Part shown: piece by piece, positions 9,381 to 16,461 of the stretch
Numbering within the stretch: position 1 is the stretch's first letter
How the letters are laid out: each line of letters opens with the position of its first letter
Source: JAHFUA01 sp963733935
Lineage (GTDB): Bacteria; Acidobacteriota; Terriglobia; Terriglobales; Acidobacteriaceae
Length of the DNA stretch: 64,000 nt
NCBI GenBank assembly: GCA_963733935.1
Contig: CAVTEQ010000003.1
Location: forward strand, 310,001 to 374,000
Direction: 5' to 3'
Notes under the pieces: generated by a model
The model's database searches: none
Seen by the model: only the letters and a program-made list of their open reading frames with translations
Told to the model about the DNA's origin: nothing
Made by a program: the position numbers and the translations under genes

Positions 9381-10508
9381 CTACCGCACTCCAGCTTTTT
9401 CCGTGGCACGGGCCAAGGCGGCGATGAACAGCTCGTTCTGCTCCGGCGTGCCGATGGTCACGCGGATCGCCGTGGGAATGCCCCACGGGCCCAGCGGACG
9501 AACGATCACGCCTTCGCTCTGGATGCGCTTGCTGAGGGCGGCCGCATCTTCGCCGGCGTCGAAGTAGATGAAGTTGGCGAACGTCGGGATCGGACGGTAG
9601 CCCATCTCGCCGAGCCTGCTCGTTAAGAACTCGGCGCCGCGGCGGTTGTTCGCGATGGTCTTCTGGAAATGCTGCGCGTCATCCAGCGCGGCCATCGCGG
9701 CGGCTTCCGCCATCGCGGTTACCGAGAACGTGGTGCGCATGCGGTGGAAGTACTGCATCAAGACCGCCGGCCCAATGCCATATCCCACGCGCAAACCGGC
9801 CAGGCCGTGCGCCTTGGAGAACGTGCGCAACACCACCAGGTTGCGCTCTGCGCGCACGTGCTCGATGGAATGCGAGTACTCGATGCCGCGCGCGGCGGCA
9901 AAGTCGCTGGCGAAGTCGCAGTACGCCTCGTCCAGCACCACGATCACGTGCTCCGGCACCTTGCTCAGAAAGGCGTCGATGCGCGCCGCATCGATGAGCG
10001 TGCCGGTGGGATTGTTGGGATTGGCGATAAAGATGATGCGCGTATCCCCGTCGATGGCCGCTACGATGGCATCAAGATCGTACGCGTCGTTCTTCATCGG
10101 CGTGGTGATGAGCCGGCCGCCCGCAGCCTTGGTCGCGATGGGGTAAATGATGAACGAGCGCTCGCTGGTAATGGCGTTCAGTCCGGGACGCAGCAACGTG
10201 CGCGCGATCACGCCCAGCAACGCCGTCGAGCCATCAGTGACGACGGTCTGCTCGGGACGCACGCCGTGCAACTCCGCCAGCCGCATTCGCAGTTGCGACA
10301 CGTCGTTATCGGGATAAAGATGGGCCTGCGCCATCACCGCCTGCGCCGCCGCCAGCGCCTTGGGCGATGGTCCGAAAGGATTCTCGTTCGACGCCATCTT
10401 GATCATGCGGACGCCGCTCTCCCGCTCGGCCTGGCGCAGCGGCTTGCCCGGGGTGTACGCCCCGAGCGCCCGAACATGGTCGGGCAGCAATTCCTCAAGC
10501 TTTCCCAT
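9381..10508 (-). CDS. hisC: Histidinol-phosphate aminotransferase
   Basis: This PLP enzyme transfers an amino group between glutamate and imidazole-acetol phosphate in histidine synthesis. It is a fold-type I aminotransferase of 375 residues. Family blocks include MASNENPFGPSPKALAA near the N-terminus, FIANPNNPTGTL, LDEAYCDFA, and TFSKAHGLAGLRVGYG containing the PLP lysine. I start it at the ATG at 10508, with AAAGGAAG directly upstream, rather than the GTG at 10526. The start overlaps the end of the upstream pseudouridine synthase by 14 bases, which suggests translational coupling at the tail of the trpS-scpAB operon. No other his genes are in the window. Substrate could also include aromatic keto acids, as in some HisC relatives. 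Confidence 0.93.
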   Translation of the reverse strand: MGKLEELLPDHVRALGAYTPGKPLRQAERESGVRMIKMASNENPFGPSPKALAAAQAVMAQAHLYPDNDVSQLRMRLAELHGVRPEQTVVTDGSTALLGVIARTLLRPGLNAITSERSFIIYPIATKAAGGRLITTPMKNDAYDLDAIVAAIDGDTRIIFIANPNNPTGTLIDAARIDAFLSKVPEHVIVVLDEAYCDFASDFAAARGIEYSHSIEHVRAERNLVVLRTFSKAHGLAGLRVGYGIGPAVLMQYFHRMRTTFSVTAMAEAAAMAALDDAQHFQKTIANNRRGAEFLTSRLGEMGYRPIPTFANFIYFDAGEDAAALSKRIQSEGVIVRPLGPWGIPTAIRVTIGTPEQNELFIAALARATEKAGVR

Positions 10509-11299
10509 CGGCTTCCTTTTTACCACGAACCGGCTTGGGCCCTGGTCGCACCCTGCCCGCAGCCAGGCTCTTCAGTCGTTGCACTTCCGGGAGAGTCAAA
10601 GTTCGGAACCGGCCCGGCTCAACGTCCAGTTCCAGGTTGCCATAGCGCACGCGCTTGATCTTCTCGACGTGATGTCCGACGTGCTCGAACATGCGGCGGA
10701 TTTGCCGGTTGCGGCCCTCGATGAGCGTGAGCTCGTACCACGGGATTGGGAGCATCGCGCGAGAGCTGGAGGCGCGCCGGCGCGGTTCTCACGTGGCGTT
10801 TTCTGCCGTGTTTGCCGTCGAGCAGGATGGTGACGCCGGCCCGCAGCTTCGCGATCGCTTCCGCGCTCGGCTTGCCCGCGACCTTGACCAAATATGTCTT
10901 GGGCACGTGCGAAGAAGCGTGCATCAGCTTCTGGGCCAGGTCGCCGTCATTGGTCAGCAGAACCAGGCCTTCGCTGGCGTAGTCCAGGCGGCCGACGGGG
11001 TACACGCGAGCGCCGACGCCGTGTATCAGATCCATGATCGTGGGCCGTTTCTCGGGATCAGTCACACTGGTGACATAGCCGCGCGGCTTATTGACCAGCA
11101 GATAGACGTGGCGCTCGGGCTCGCGCAGCAGTTTACCGTTAACGCGAATGTGGTCGCGCTGCGCATCGGCTTTGGCGCCGAGCTGGGTGATGGTCTGGCC
11201 GTTGACCGAGACGAGCCCGGAGGTGATCAGCTCCTCGGCCTTGCGGCGCGAGGTGATCCCCGCGGCGGCGATGATCTTTTGCAGGCGTTCCTCAGGCAT
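10495..11299 (-). CDS. rluB: RsuA/RluB-type rRNA pseudouridine synthase, frameshifted in this sequence
   Basis: This family of S4-domain enzymes makes a pseudouridine in 23S rRNA next to the peptidyl-transferase centre. The N-terminal S4 domain is visible (EERLQKIIAAAGITSRRKAEELI). The catalytic block VGRLDYASEGLVLLTNDGDLA contains the nucleophilic Asp. The conserved end WYELTLIEGRNRQIRRMFE lies in another frame: an extra base at 10741 (sense CCC-G-TGG) interrupts the motif between PNP and WYE. Removing that one base restores a full-length protein of about 267 residues. A short extra segment (HGRKRHV) sits before RTAPARLQL. The ATG at 11299 begins the S4 domain. Operon with scpB upstream and hisC downstream. 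Probably an assembly error rather than a true pseudogene. Confidence 0.85.
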
Positions 11300-11324
11300 G
11301 TGTATGAATTGGACGACGCCTAGT

Positions 11325-11408
11325 GTAGCGCCGCCGTCTCGCGGGCGTCTCGCCCGCGGCGGCGAGGGCATGATGCCCTCGCGACAGCCGGCCAGAGGCC
11401 GGCGCTAC
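11325..11408. repeat. Palindromic intergenic repeat, family A copy 1
   Basis: An 84-base element bounded by GTAGCGCCG and CGGCGCTAC, between scpB and the rluB-like gene. Inside are two further inverted pairs, GCGGGCGTCTCGCCCGC and GAGGGCATGATGCCCTC. The right edge supplies the TAG stop codon of scpB. Five more copies occur in this window with the same ends and different internal stems. Confidence 0.85.
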
Positions 11409-12151
11409 GCCGGGCGCGGCTCGCCCAGTTCGACGACGTTGCGGCGCTCGGGCTCGGATGAAGCTTCGGGTTCGGCGCCGCCGGCTTCAGCAGGGACATC
11501 CGACACTCCGGTAGCATCCGGGACGGCAGCTTCAAATAGATCCGACTGCAGAGACGCGGCCGCCAGCTTCTCGAATTCCTCCATGCTGGGCAGTTCGCCG
11601 ATATCGCCCAGGCCGAAGCGCAGCAGGAAATCCTTCGTGGTGCGGTAGAGGATGGGCCGTCCGATGACCTGCTTGCGTCCGGCGGTGGTGATCAGTTTGC
11701 GGTCGAGCAGCGTCGCGATGACGCCGCCGGAATCGACGCCGCGGATTTCACTGATCTCGGGAACGGTGATGGGCTGCTTGTAGGCGATCACCGCCAGCGT
11801 CTCCAGCGCGGGCAGCGACAGCCGCACCGGCGGCTTCAGATTGCGCGCGAACGAGCGCACCACATCGTGATGCTCCGGCTTGGTCGACATCTTATAGCCG
11901 CCGGCAACCTGGCGAATCTCCATGCCGCGGTCGGCCGCGGTGTAGTCCGCGAGCAGTTCGTCCAGCGCCGCGCGCAGCGTGGCTTTCATCTGGGAGGCAT
12001 CGGGTTCCGTGGCGCTTTCATTCCCACCCTTGGCAACACCGGCCAAGGGTGGGGCACCCAGGCTTTCTTTGAGCGCGGCCAGCATCTGCTCCTGCGTGAC
12101 CGGCTCTTCCGCCGCATAAATGATGGCTTCGATTTGTGACTTCAGGCTCAT
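11405..12151 (-). CDS. scpB: Segregation and condensation protein B
   Basis: ScpB is a winged-helix kleisin-binding subunit of the Smc-ScpAB condensin that compacts and segregates the chromosome. The 248-residue protein begins SLKSQIEAIIYAAEEPVT and has the family core YKMSTKPEH, LSLPALETLAVIAYKQPIT and EISEIRGVDSGGVIATLL. This is followed by GRPILYRTTKDFLLRFGL. The C-terminal tail after about residue 190 is acidic, low-complexity and probably disordered. Its stop codon lies within a palindromic repeat. It is downstream of scpA, separated by another repeat element. Confidence 0.95.
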   Translation of the reverse strand: MSLKSQIEAIIYAAEEPVTQEQMLAALKESLGAPPLAGVAKGGNESATEPDASQMKATLRAALDELLADYTAADRGMEIRQVAGGYKMSTKPEHHDVVRSFARNLKPPVRLSLPALETLAVIAYKQPITVPEISEIRGVDSGGVIATLLDRKLITTAGRKQVIGRPILYRTTKDFLLRFGLGDIGELPSMEEFEKLAAASLQSDLFEAAVPDATGVSDVPAEAGGAEPEASSEPERRNVVELGEPRPA

Positions 12152-12164
12152 GTTTATCCAATTG

Positions 12165-12304
12165 CTTTGAAGGGGCGCGGCTTCCAGCCGCGCCGTTGAT
12201 GCTCACAAATCATTCGGCCTTTAGGCCCTGCGGACAGGCCCTCAGCGGCTAAAGCCGATGCTTCGGTGCCTTTACGGCACGCCTGAAGGCGTGCCCCTTC
12301 AAAG
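12165..12304. repeat. Composite palindromic repeat with 12-bp terminal inverted repeats
   Basis: A 140-base element between scpA and scpB. It is bounded by perfect 12-base inverted repeats CTTTGAAGGGGC and GCCCCTTCAAAG. Inside are further small palindromes: GCGCGGCTTCCAGCCGCGC, GGCCTTTAGGCC, CGGCTAAAGCCG, and GGCACGCCTGAAGGCGTGCC. No coding capacity. It resembles a non-autonomous, REP-like element inserted in an operon spacer. Confidence 0.8.
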
Positions 12305-12308
12305 AAAA

Positions 12309-13121
12309 TCATTTCCAATCGTCCCGCACCGCCGCGTCGCCGACGATGGTGTCGAACATCGCATGTTTCTTGACCAGGATCTCGCCGAACACGCGGTCCT
12401 GCCGCAGCAGGATGGCCTGCAAGCGCACCAGCTCGAGCAGCGCCAAAAACGCGCAAATCAAAGCATTGCGCGAGCGGGTGTATTGCAACAGCGACTTCAA
12501 TCTTATGGGACGGTCTTCCAGCAGCAGCCGGCGGCGGATGTAGTCGATCATCTGCGCCACGGTCACCGACTCTTCGTCCACCTGCAGCACCGGACGCACC
12601 TTGGCCCGCTCGAGAATCTGCTGGAACGAGCGCACCAGGTCCACCACGTCGGCGGCAAGCTCGGGCTCCGTGCCTTCGTCGTCTTTAAATTCCTTGAGCG
12701 CGGGATTCGACCACGTCGCTTCCTCGATCTGCTGTTTCTGCATGAGCATCTGCGCGGCGTTGCGAAACTTCTCGTGCTCCAGCAGCCGCTCGACCAGGTC
12801 GCGACGCGGATCGTCGTCTTCAATAGCCGGGGCCGTGGGATCGCGCGGCAAGAGCATGCGCGACTTGATCTGGATCAGCACCGCCGCCATGTAGATGAAC
12901 TCGGCCGCGACGTTTACGTCCAACTGTTTCATGCGCTCGACATAGGCCAGATATTGGGCCGTGATCTGCGCGATGGGAATGTCGTAGATGTTGATGTCCT
13001 GCTTGCGGATGAGGTCGAGCAGCAGATCGAGCGGGCCGTCATAAACCTCGCCGACCGTGATGGAAAAGGGAAAATCACCGGTGGAGGTGATGCGATTCGC
13101 GCTGTTGATGACTTCCGGCAT
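12309..13121 (-). CDS. scpA: Segregation and condensation protein A
   Basis: ScpA is the kleisin that bridges Smc heads in the bacterial condensin. The 270-residue protein shows the family start VGEVYDGPLDLLLDLIRKQ, then IYDIPIAQITAQYLAYVERM and EFIYMAAVLIQIKSRMLLP. The C-terminal winged-helix end has ALICAFLALLELVRLQAILL. It lies 5 bases after trpS and upstream of scpB. The gene order site-2 protease, trpS, scpA, scpB, pseudouridine synthase is common across bacteria. This supports both the call and an operon. Confidence 0.96.
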   Translation of the reverse strand: MPEVINSANRITSTGDFPFSITVGEVYDGPLDLLLDLIRKQDINIYDIPIAQITAQYLAYVERMKQLDVNVAAEFIYMAAVLIQIKSRMLLPRDPTAPAIEDDDPRRDLVERLLEHEKFRNAAQMLMQKQQIEEATWSNPALKEFKDDEGTEPELAADVVDLVRSFQQILERAKVRPVLQVDEESVTVAQMIDYIRRRLLLEDRPIRLKSLLQYTRSRNALICAFLALLELVRLQAILLRQDRVFGEILVKKHAMFDTIVGDAAVRDDWK

Positions 13122-13126
13122 CCGAC

Positions 13127-14176
13127 TTATTTCCCCACGCTTCCCCCGGCCTGGACGACAGGCGCAGCATAATGCTTGGACAGGTTCATCGCCTCGCGCA
13201 CCTCGTTCATGGTGGCCTCGGCGACCTGGGCAGCCCGGGCAGAACCTGCTTCGAGGATATCCCAGGCGAGCTTCGGATTATCCTCAAATTTTTTTCGCCG
13301 CTGCTGGATGGGGGCCAGCCGGGTCATCATGGCGTCGGCGGCCCAGCCCTTGCACTCGATGCAGCCAATGCCCGCGCTGCGGCAGCCGGCGTCCACCTTG
13401 GCCAAGGTCTCCTGATTGCTGAAGATCTTGTGCAAATCGCCGACCGGGCAAACGTCCGGGTTGCCGGGATCGCTGCGCCGCACTCGCGCCGGGTCCGTGA
13501 CCATGGTCTTCAGCTTCTGCCGCAGGCTGGCCTCGGGCTCGCTCAGCAGGATGGTGTTGCCGTAAGACTTCGACATCTTGCGGCCGTCGGTGCCGGGAAC
13601 TTTGGCGGCGGGCGTGAGCAGCGGCTGCGGCTCGGGAAAGACGTCGCGGCCCTGGTATTGGTAGAAGCCGTTGAAGCGCCGCGCGATCTCGCGCGTGATC
13701 TCGATGTGCGGTACCTGGTCTTCGCCCACGGGCACGAAGTCGCCTTTGTAGATCATGATGTCGGCCGACTGCAGCACCGGATAGCCAAGGAAGCCGTAGG
13801 TCCCCAGGTCTTTGTCCTTGATGTTTTCTTTTTGCTCTTTGTAAGTCGGGACGCGCTCCAGCCAGCCCAGCGGCGTGATCAGCGAGAGCAGCAGGTGCAA
13901 CTCGGCGTGCTGCGGCACCAGCGACTGCAAGAAGATGATGGAGCGCTCGGGATCGAGCCCACCCGCCAAATAGTCGAGCATGACTTCCATCGAATTCTGT
14001 TTCAGCGCCGAGGTGTCGGCGTAGTCGGTGGTAAGGGCGTGCCAGTCGGCAATGAAGAAGAAGCAGTCGTATTTGTCCTGCAAGCCCACCCAGTTGGCCA
14101 GCGCGCCCAGGTAGTTTCCCAGGTGGAGCTTGCCGGTGGGACGCATGCCGCTCAGCACGCGCGGCTTCGCCGTCAT
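13127..14176 (-). CDS. trpS: Tryptophanyl-tRNA synthetase
   Basis: This class I aminoacyl-tRNA synthetase charges tRNA-Trp. The 349-residue protein has the ATP-binding HLGN motif (HIGH equivalent) at 18-21 and KMSKS at 200-204. Other family blocks are GMRPTGKLHLGNYLGAL, IADWHALTT, PVGEDQVPHIEITREIARR and DPGNPDVCPV. The segment between the last of these and the C-terminus contains two cysteines (IGCIECKGW), typical of the longer bacterial form. The start overlaps the end of the site-2 protease gene by 4 bases (ATGA), indicating coupling. Confidence 0.97.
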   Translation of the reverse strand: MTAKPRVLSGMRPTGKLHLGNYLGALANWVGLQDKYDCFFFIADWHALTTDYADTSALKQNSMEVMLDYLAGGLDPERSIIFLQSLVPQHAELHLLLSLITPLGWLERVPTYKEQKENIKDKDLGTYGFLGYPVLQSADIMIYKGDFVPVGEDQVPHIEITREIARRFNGFYQYQGRDVFPEPQPLLTPAAKVPGTDGRKMSKSYGNTILLSEPEASLRQKLKTMVTDPARVRRSDPGNPDVCPVGDLHKIFSNQETLAKVDAGCRSAGIGCIECKGWAADAMMTRLAPIQQRRKKFEDNPKLAWDILEAGSARAAQVAEATMNEVREAMNLSKHYAAPVVQAGGSVGK

Positions 14177-14847
14177 ACCAATACCGCCAGCAGAAAATTA
14201 AAGAACTGCAGGAAGGGCGACACCATTACCCGCAGTACGCTTCCGCCAACCAGGAAGAACAGGATCAGGCCGACCCATCCGATGCGGTCGTAGAGATTGC
14301 GCGCCGAGTCGGAGAGCATGTGCCGAACCACGTGGCTGCCGTCCAGCGGCGGGATGGGAATGAGGTTGAAGACCGCCAGCAACACATTGATCTGCATCGC
14401 CGAGTAAAGCAGGATGACCAGCGGCATCAGCGGCGATTGGCTTTCCATCCCGTGGCGGAGAATGTTGCGGCCCTCGGGAAAAATCCACGAGATCACCGCC
14501 AGCAGCAGCACGGCGCCGGTGGCGACGATGAAGTTGCTGATCGGGCCGGCGACAGAGGTCATGATGTCGGCGAAAACGTAATTTTCGCGAAAATTCCGTG
14601 GATCGACCGGCGTCGGCTTGGCCCAGCCGATCAGCGGGATGTGCGAGATGTAGCAGATCAGCGGCATCAGCACCGTTCCGATGGGATCGATGTGGCGAAT
14701 CGGATTCAGCGAAACGCGGCCCAGCATGCGGGCGGTGGGATCGCCGTAATGGGATGCCGTCCAGGCATGCGCCGACTCATGCACACTGATGGCGAAGAGA
14801 AACACCACGATCTGGATCGCCAGATTGAAGATTTGGTCGGAACTCAT
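14173..14847 (-). CDS. Site-2 protease family (M50) zinc metalloprotease
   Basis: A 224-residue polytopic membrane protease of the short M50B type. The zinc motif HESAH lies at 23-27 in the first membrane helix. The third ligand region is NLIPIPPLDGSHV towards the C-terminus. SLNPIRHIDPIGTVLMP follows the first helix and is characteristic of this subgroup. There is no PDZ domain, so it is not RseP-like. This form usually stands next to trpS and scpAB, as here. The substrate is unknown. Start ATG at 14847, stop overlapping trpS. Confidence 0.93.
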   Translation of the reverse strand: MSSDQIFNLAIQIVVFLFAISVHESAHAWTASHYGDPTARMLGRVSLNPIRHIDPIGTVLMPLICYISHIPLIGWAKPTPVDPRNFRENYVFADIMTSVAGPISNFIVATGAVLLLAVISWIFPEGRNILRHGMESQSPLMPLVILLYSAMQINVLLAVFNLIPIPPLDGSHVVRHMLSDSARNLYDRIGWVGLILFFLVGGSVLRVMVSPFLQFFNFLLAVLV

Positions 14848-14879
14848 GCCGCGAGGTTCGATGGTACCACGGCACAGCG

Positions 14880-15725
14880 TTACCCCGACTTGGCCTGCTG
14901 CTTCTGCGCTGCCGCCTGCTGCACGCTCTCCGGAGCGATGGTCTTGACCTTCGCCGTCTTGGCCGGGATGCCGGTGACCACGTGGAACGGTTCCACGTCC
15001 TTGGCGCTTACGCCCATCGAGCCCACCATCCCGTGCTCGCCGACCTTCACGCCACTGAGCACCGTAGCGTGATAGGTGACGCGCGCCAGCGGCCCGATTT
15101 CAGTGCGGCGGTTGGTAACGAGCTGCGAGTCGTTCAAATCGTGCGCGTGCGAATACACGTTGGCGTAGTCGGAGATGGAACTGCCCTTGCGGATGATGAT
15201 CTCGCCGCGGTCATCGAGCAGAATGTACTTGTGCAGGGTGCAGTCATCCTCCACCGTGAGGTTGTAGCCGAACGAGACCTCTACCCCGTGGAAAATTTTC
15301 ACGTCCTTGCCGCAGTGCTTGAAGACGTGGCGCGCGATCATGTAGCGCACGCGGAAGCCCAGCCAGTGATTGATGGCCAGCGGCGAGCGGTCGTACATCA
15401 TCCAGAGCCAGATCAGCGGCTTGCGCTCGTCATATTTCTTGGGATCGATGTCGCCGTAGTACTCGGGCTCGAGCGTGGCGTTGCGCGGGTCGAAGGAGTG
15501 CACCAGCGCCTGATGAGCGAGTGAGTCGGAAGCCTTCGGCGGCTCGTAGGGGCGTCCCAGGAAGATCTCGTGCAGCGTGTCGCGGACCACCACGCTGCGG
15601 TGCTCGGGGTCACGATTCGAGAACTCGCGATCCAGGCGTTCGATCCATTGGTGGAACGCCTTTCCGGCGGCATCCATGGGTTGCAAGTCGCGGTAATCAA
15701 CATGGTGTGGGGCGTCAAGCGACAT
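14880..15725 (-). CDS. Left-handed beta-helix acyltransferase family protein
   Basis: A 281-residue protein. The first 100 residues are unusual and acidic, with DPRNATLEPEYYGDIDPKKYDERKP. The middle carries hexapeptide-type turns: CGKDVKIFHGVEVSFGYNLTVEDDCTLHKY, read as consecutive turns, then LLDDRGEIIIRKGSSISDYANVYSHAHDL. The last turns GPLARVTYHATVLSGVKVGEHGMVGSMG, also continuous turns, end in FHVVTGIPAKTAK, the typical close of the fold. The His in SHAHD may be the acceptor-activating residue. Relatives are O-acetyltransferases of the maltose or nodulation type. The acceptor is unknown. It could be transcribed with the site-2 protease 32 bases downstream. Confidence 0.8.
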   Translation of the reverse strand: MSLDAPHHVDYRDLQPMDAAGKAFHQWIERLDREFSNRDPEHRSVVVRDTLHEIFLGRPYEPPKASDSLAHQALVHSFDPRNATLEPEYYGDIDPKKYDERKPLIWLWMMYDRSPLAINHWLGFRVRYMIARHVFKHCGKDVKIFHGVEVSFGYNLTVEDDCTLHKYILLDDRGEIIIRKGSSISDYANVYSHAHDLNDSQLVTNRRTEIGPLARVTYHATVLSGVKVGEHGMVGSMGVSAKDVEPFHVVTGIPAKTAKVKTIAPESVQQAAAQKQQAKSG

Positions 15726-15770
15726 GATGACCTCTGCTTAGTGGAGACGAAACGATAAACGATAGCATAC

Positions 15771-15805
15771 TGAGTACCGAGTACTGAGTACCGAGTACCG
15801 AGTAT
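15771..15805. repeat. Tandem 7-base repeat YGAGTAC
   Basis: Five consecutive heptamers (TGAGTAC, CGAGTAC, TGAGTAC, CGAGTAC, CGAGTAT) run up to the stop codon of the secreted protein gene. Pairing between GTAC cores could also form small hairpins. No function is evident. Confidence 0.8.
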
Positions 15806-16461
15806 TACTTCTGGACGACGCTTACCTGGTGCTGGCCGACAATGGCGCTGTCGATGCGGTCGGGCATCTGAAAGCGTGAGTCGATGCCGATTTCCGGGTA
15901 TTTGGGTTTGAGGTAGCGGTCGACGAAGAATTGCAGGGCCATCTGCGGCACCTCGACGCCGTCGAGGATCACGTGATCGGCGTGCACGTGTCCTACGCCG
16001 CGTTCGCCGTGGGCGTGGGCCGTCACCTCGACGTCATGCACGCCGCTGAACAGCGCCAGCAAGGGATTGATGGAGCGACTGCCCTGGGTGATCTGGTCGA
16101 AATCCACGCGGGTGTGCGCCGTGACCACCCCGGCCTGGCCTTCCAGGCGCACGCGCTGCACGCCTCTCGGCAGTTGCACGGCGCCGGAGTTGACGTAAGC
16201 GTTGACCTCCTCTTCGGTCATTACCGTTGGCCGGGAATCGGGCGCCGGCGCCTGGGCATTGCTCTCGATGTGATCGAGCTTGCGCTCCATGCTCTGGACG
16301 GCGGGACTGGCAGCCATCGCGGCGGGCGAGAGCGGGCGAGCCGCGATGAGCGCCAGGACGACGACTGCGATCCCGCGGGCTGCCACGGAGGCACAGAGAC
16401 ACAGAGGAAAATCGATCAAAAATCTCTGTGTCTCTGTGCCTCTGTGGCTAACTATCCTCAT
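15805..16461 (-). CDS. Secreted protein of unknown function with repeat-derived N-terminus
   Basis: A protein of 218 residues. The start ATG at 16461 overlaps the AsmA stop codon (ATGA), so coupling fixes the start. The first 29 residues are encoded by a palindromic repeat (HRGTETQRFLIDFPLCLCAS). A hydrophobic stretch, GIAVVVLALIAARPLSPAAMA, then forms a probable signal peptide. The mature part has TEEEVNAYVNSGAVQLPRGV and later VILDGVEVPQMALQFFVDRY. It resembles small lipid-binding-like LmeA/DUF2993 proteins in layout only, so that assignment is speculative. Position after asmA suggests an envelope role. Confidence 0.7.
   Translation of the reverse strand: MRIVSHRGTETQRFLIDFPLCLCASVAARGIAVVVLALIAARPLSPAAMAASPAVQSMERKLDHIESNAQAPAPDSRPTVMTEEEVNAYVNSGAVQLPRGVQRVRLEGQAGVVTAHTRVDFDQITQGSRSINPLLALFSGVHDVEVTAHAHGERGVGHVHADHVILDGVEVPQMALQFFVDRYLKPKYPEIGIDSRFQMPDRIDSAIVGQHQVSVVQK
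16382..16448. repeat. Long inverted repeat inside a signal-peptide region
   Basis: Two 25-base arms (16382-16406 and 16424-16448, one mismatch) are separated by 17 bases. The arms read as the GGCACAGAGACACAGAG type. This palindrome family is scattered through many acidobacterial and verrucomicrobial genomes, by my recollection. Here it lies wholly within the 5' part of a translated gene. Confidence 0.9.
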
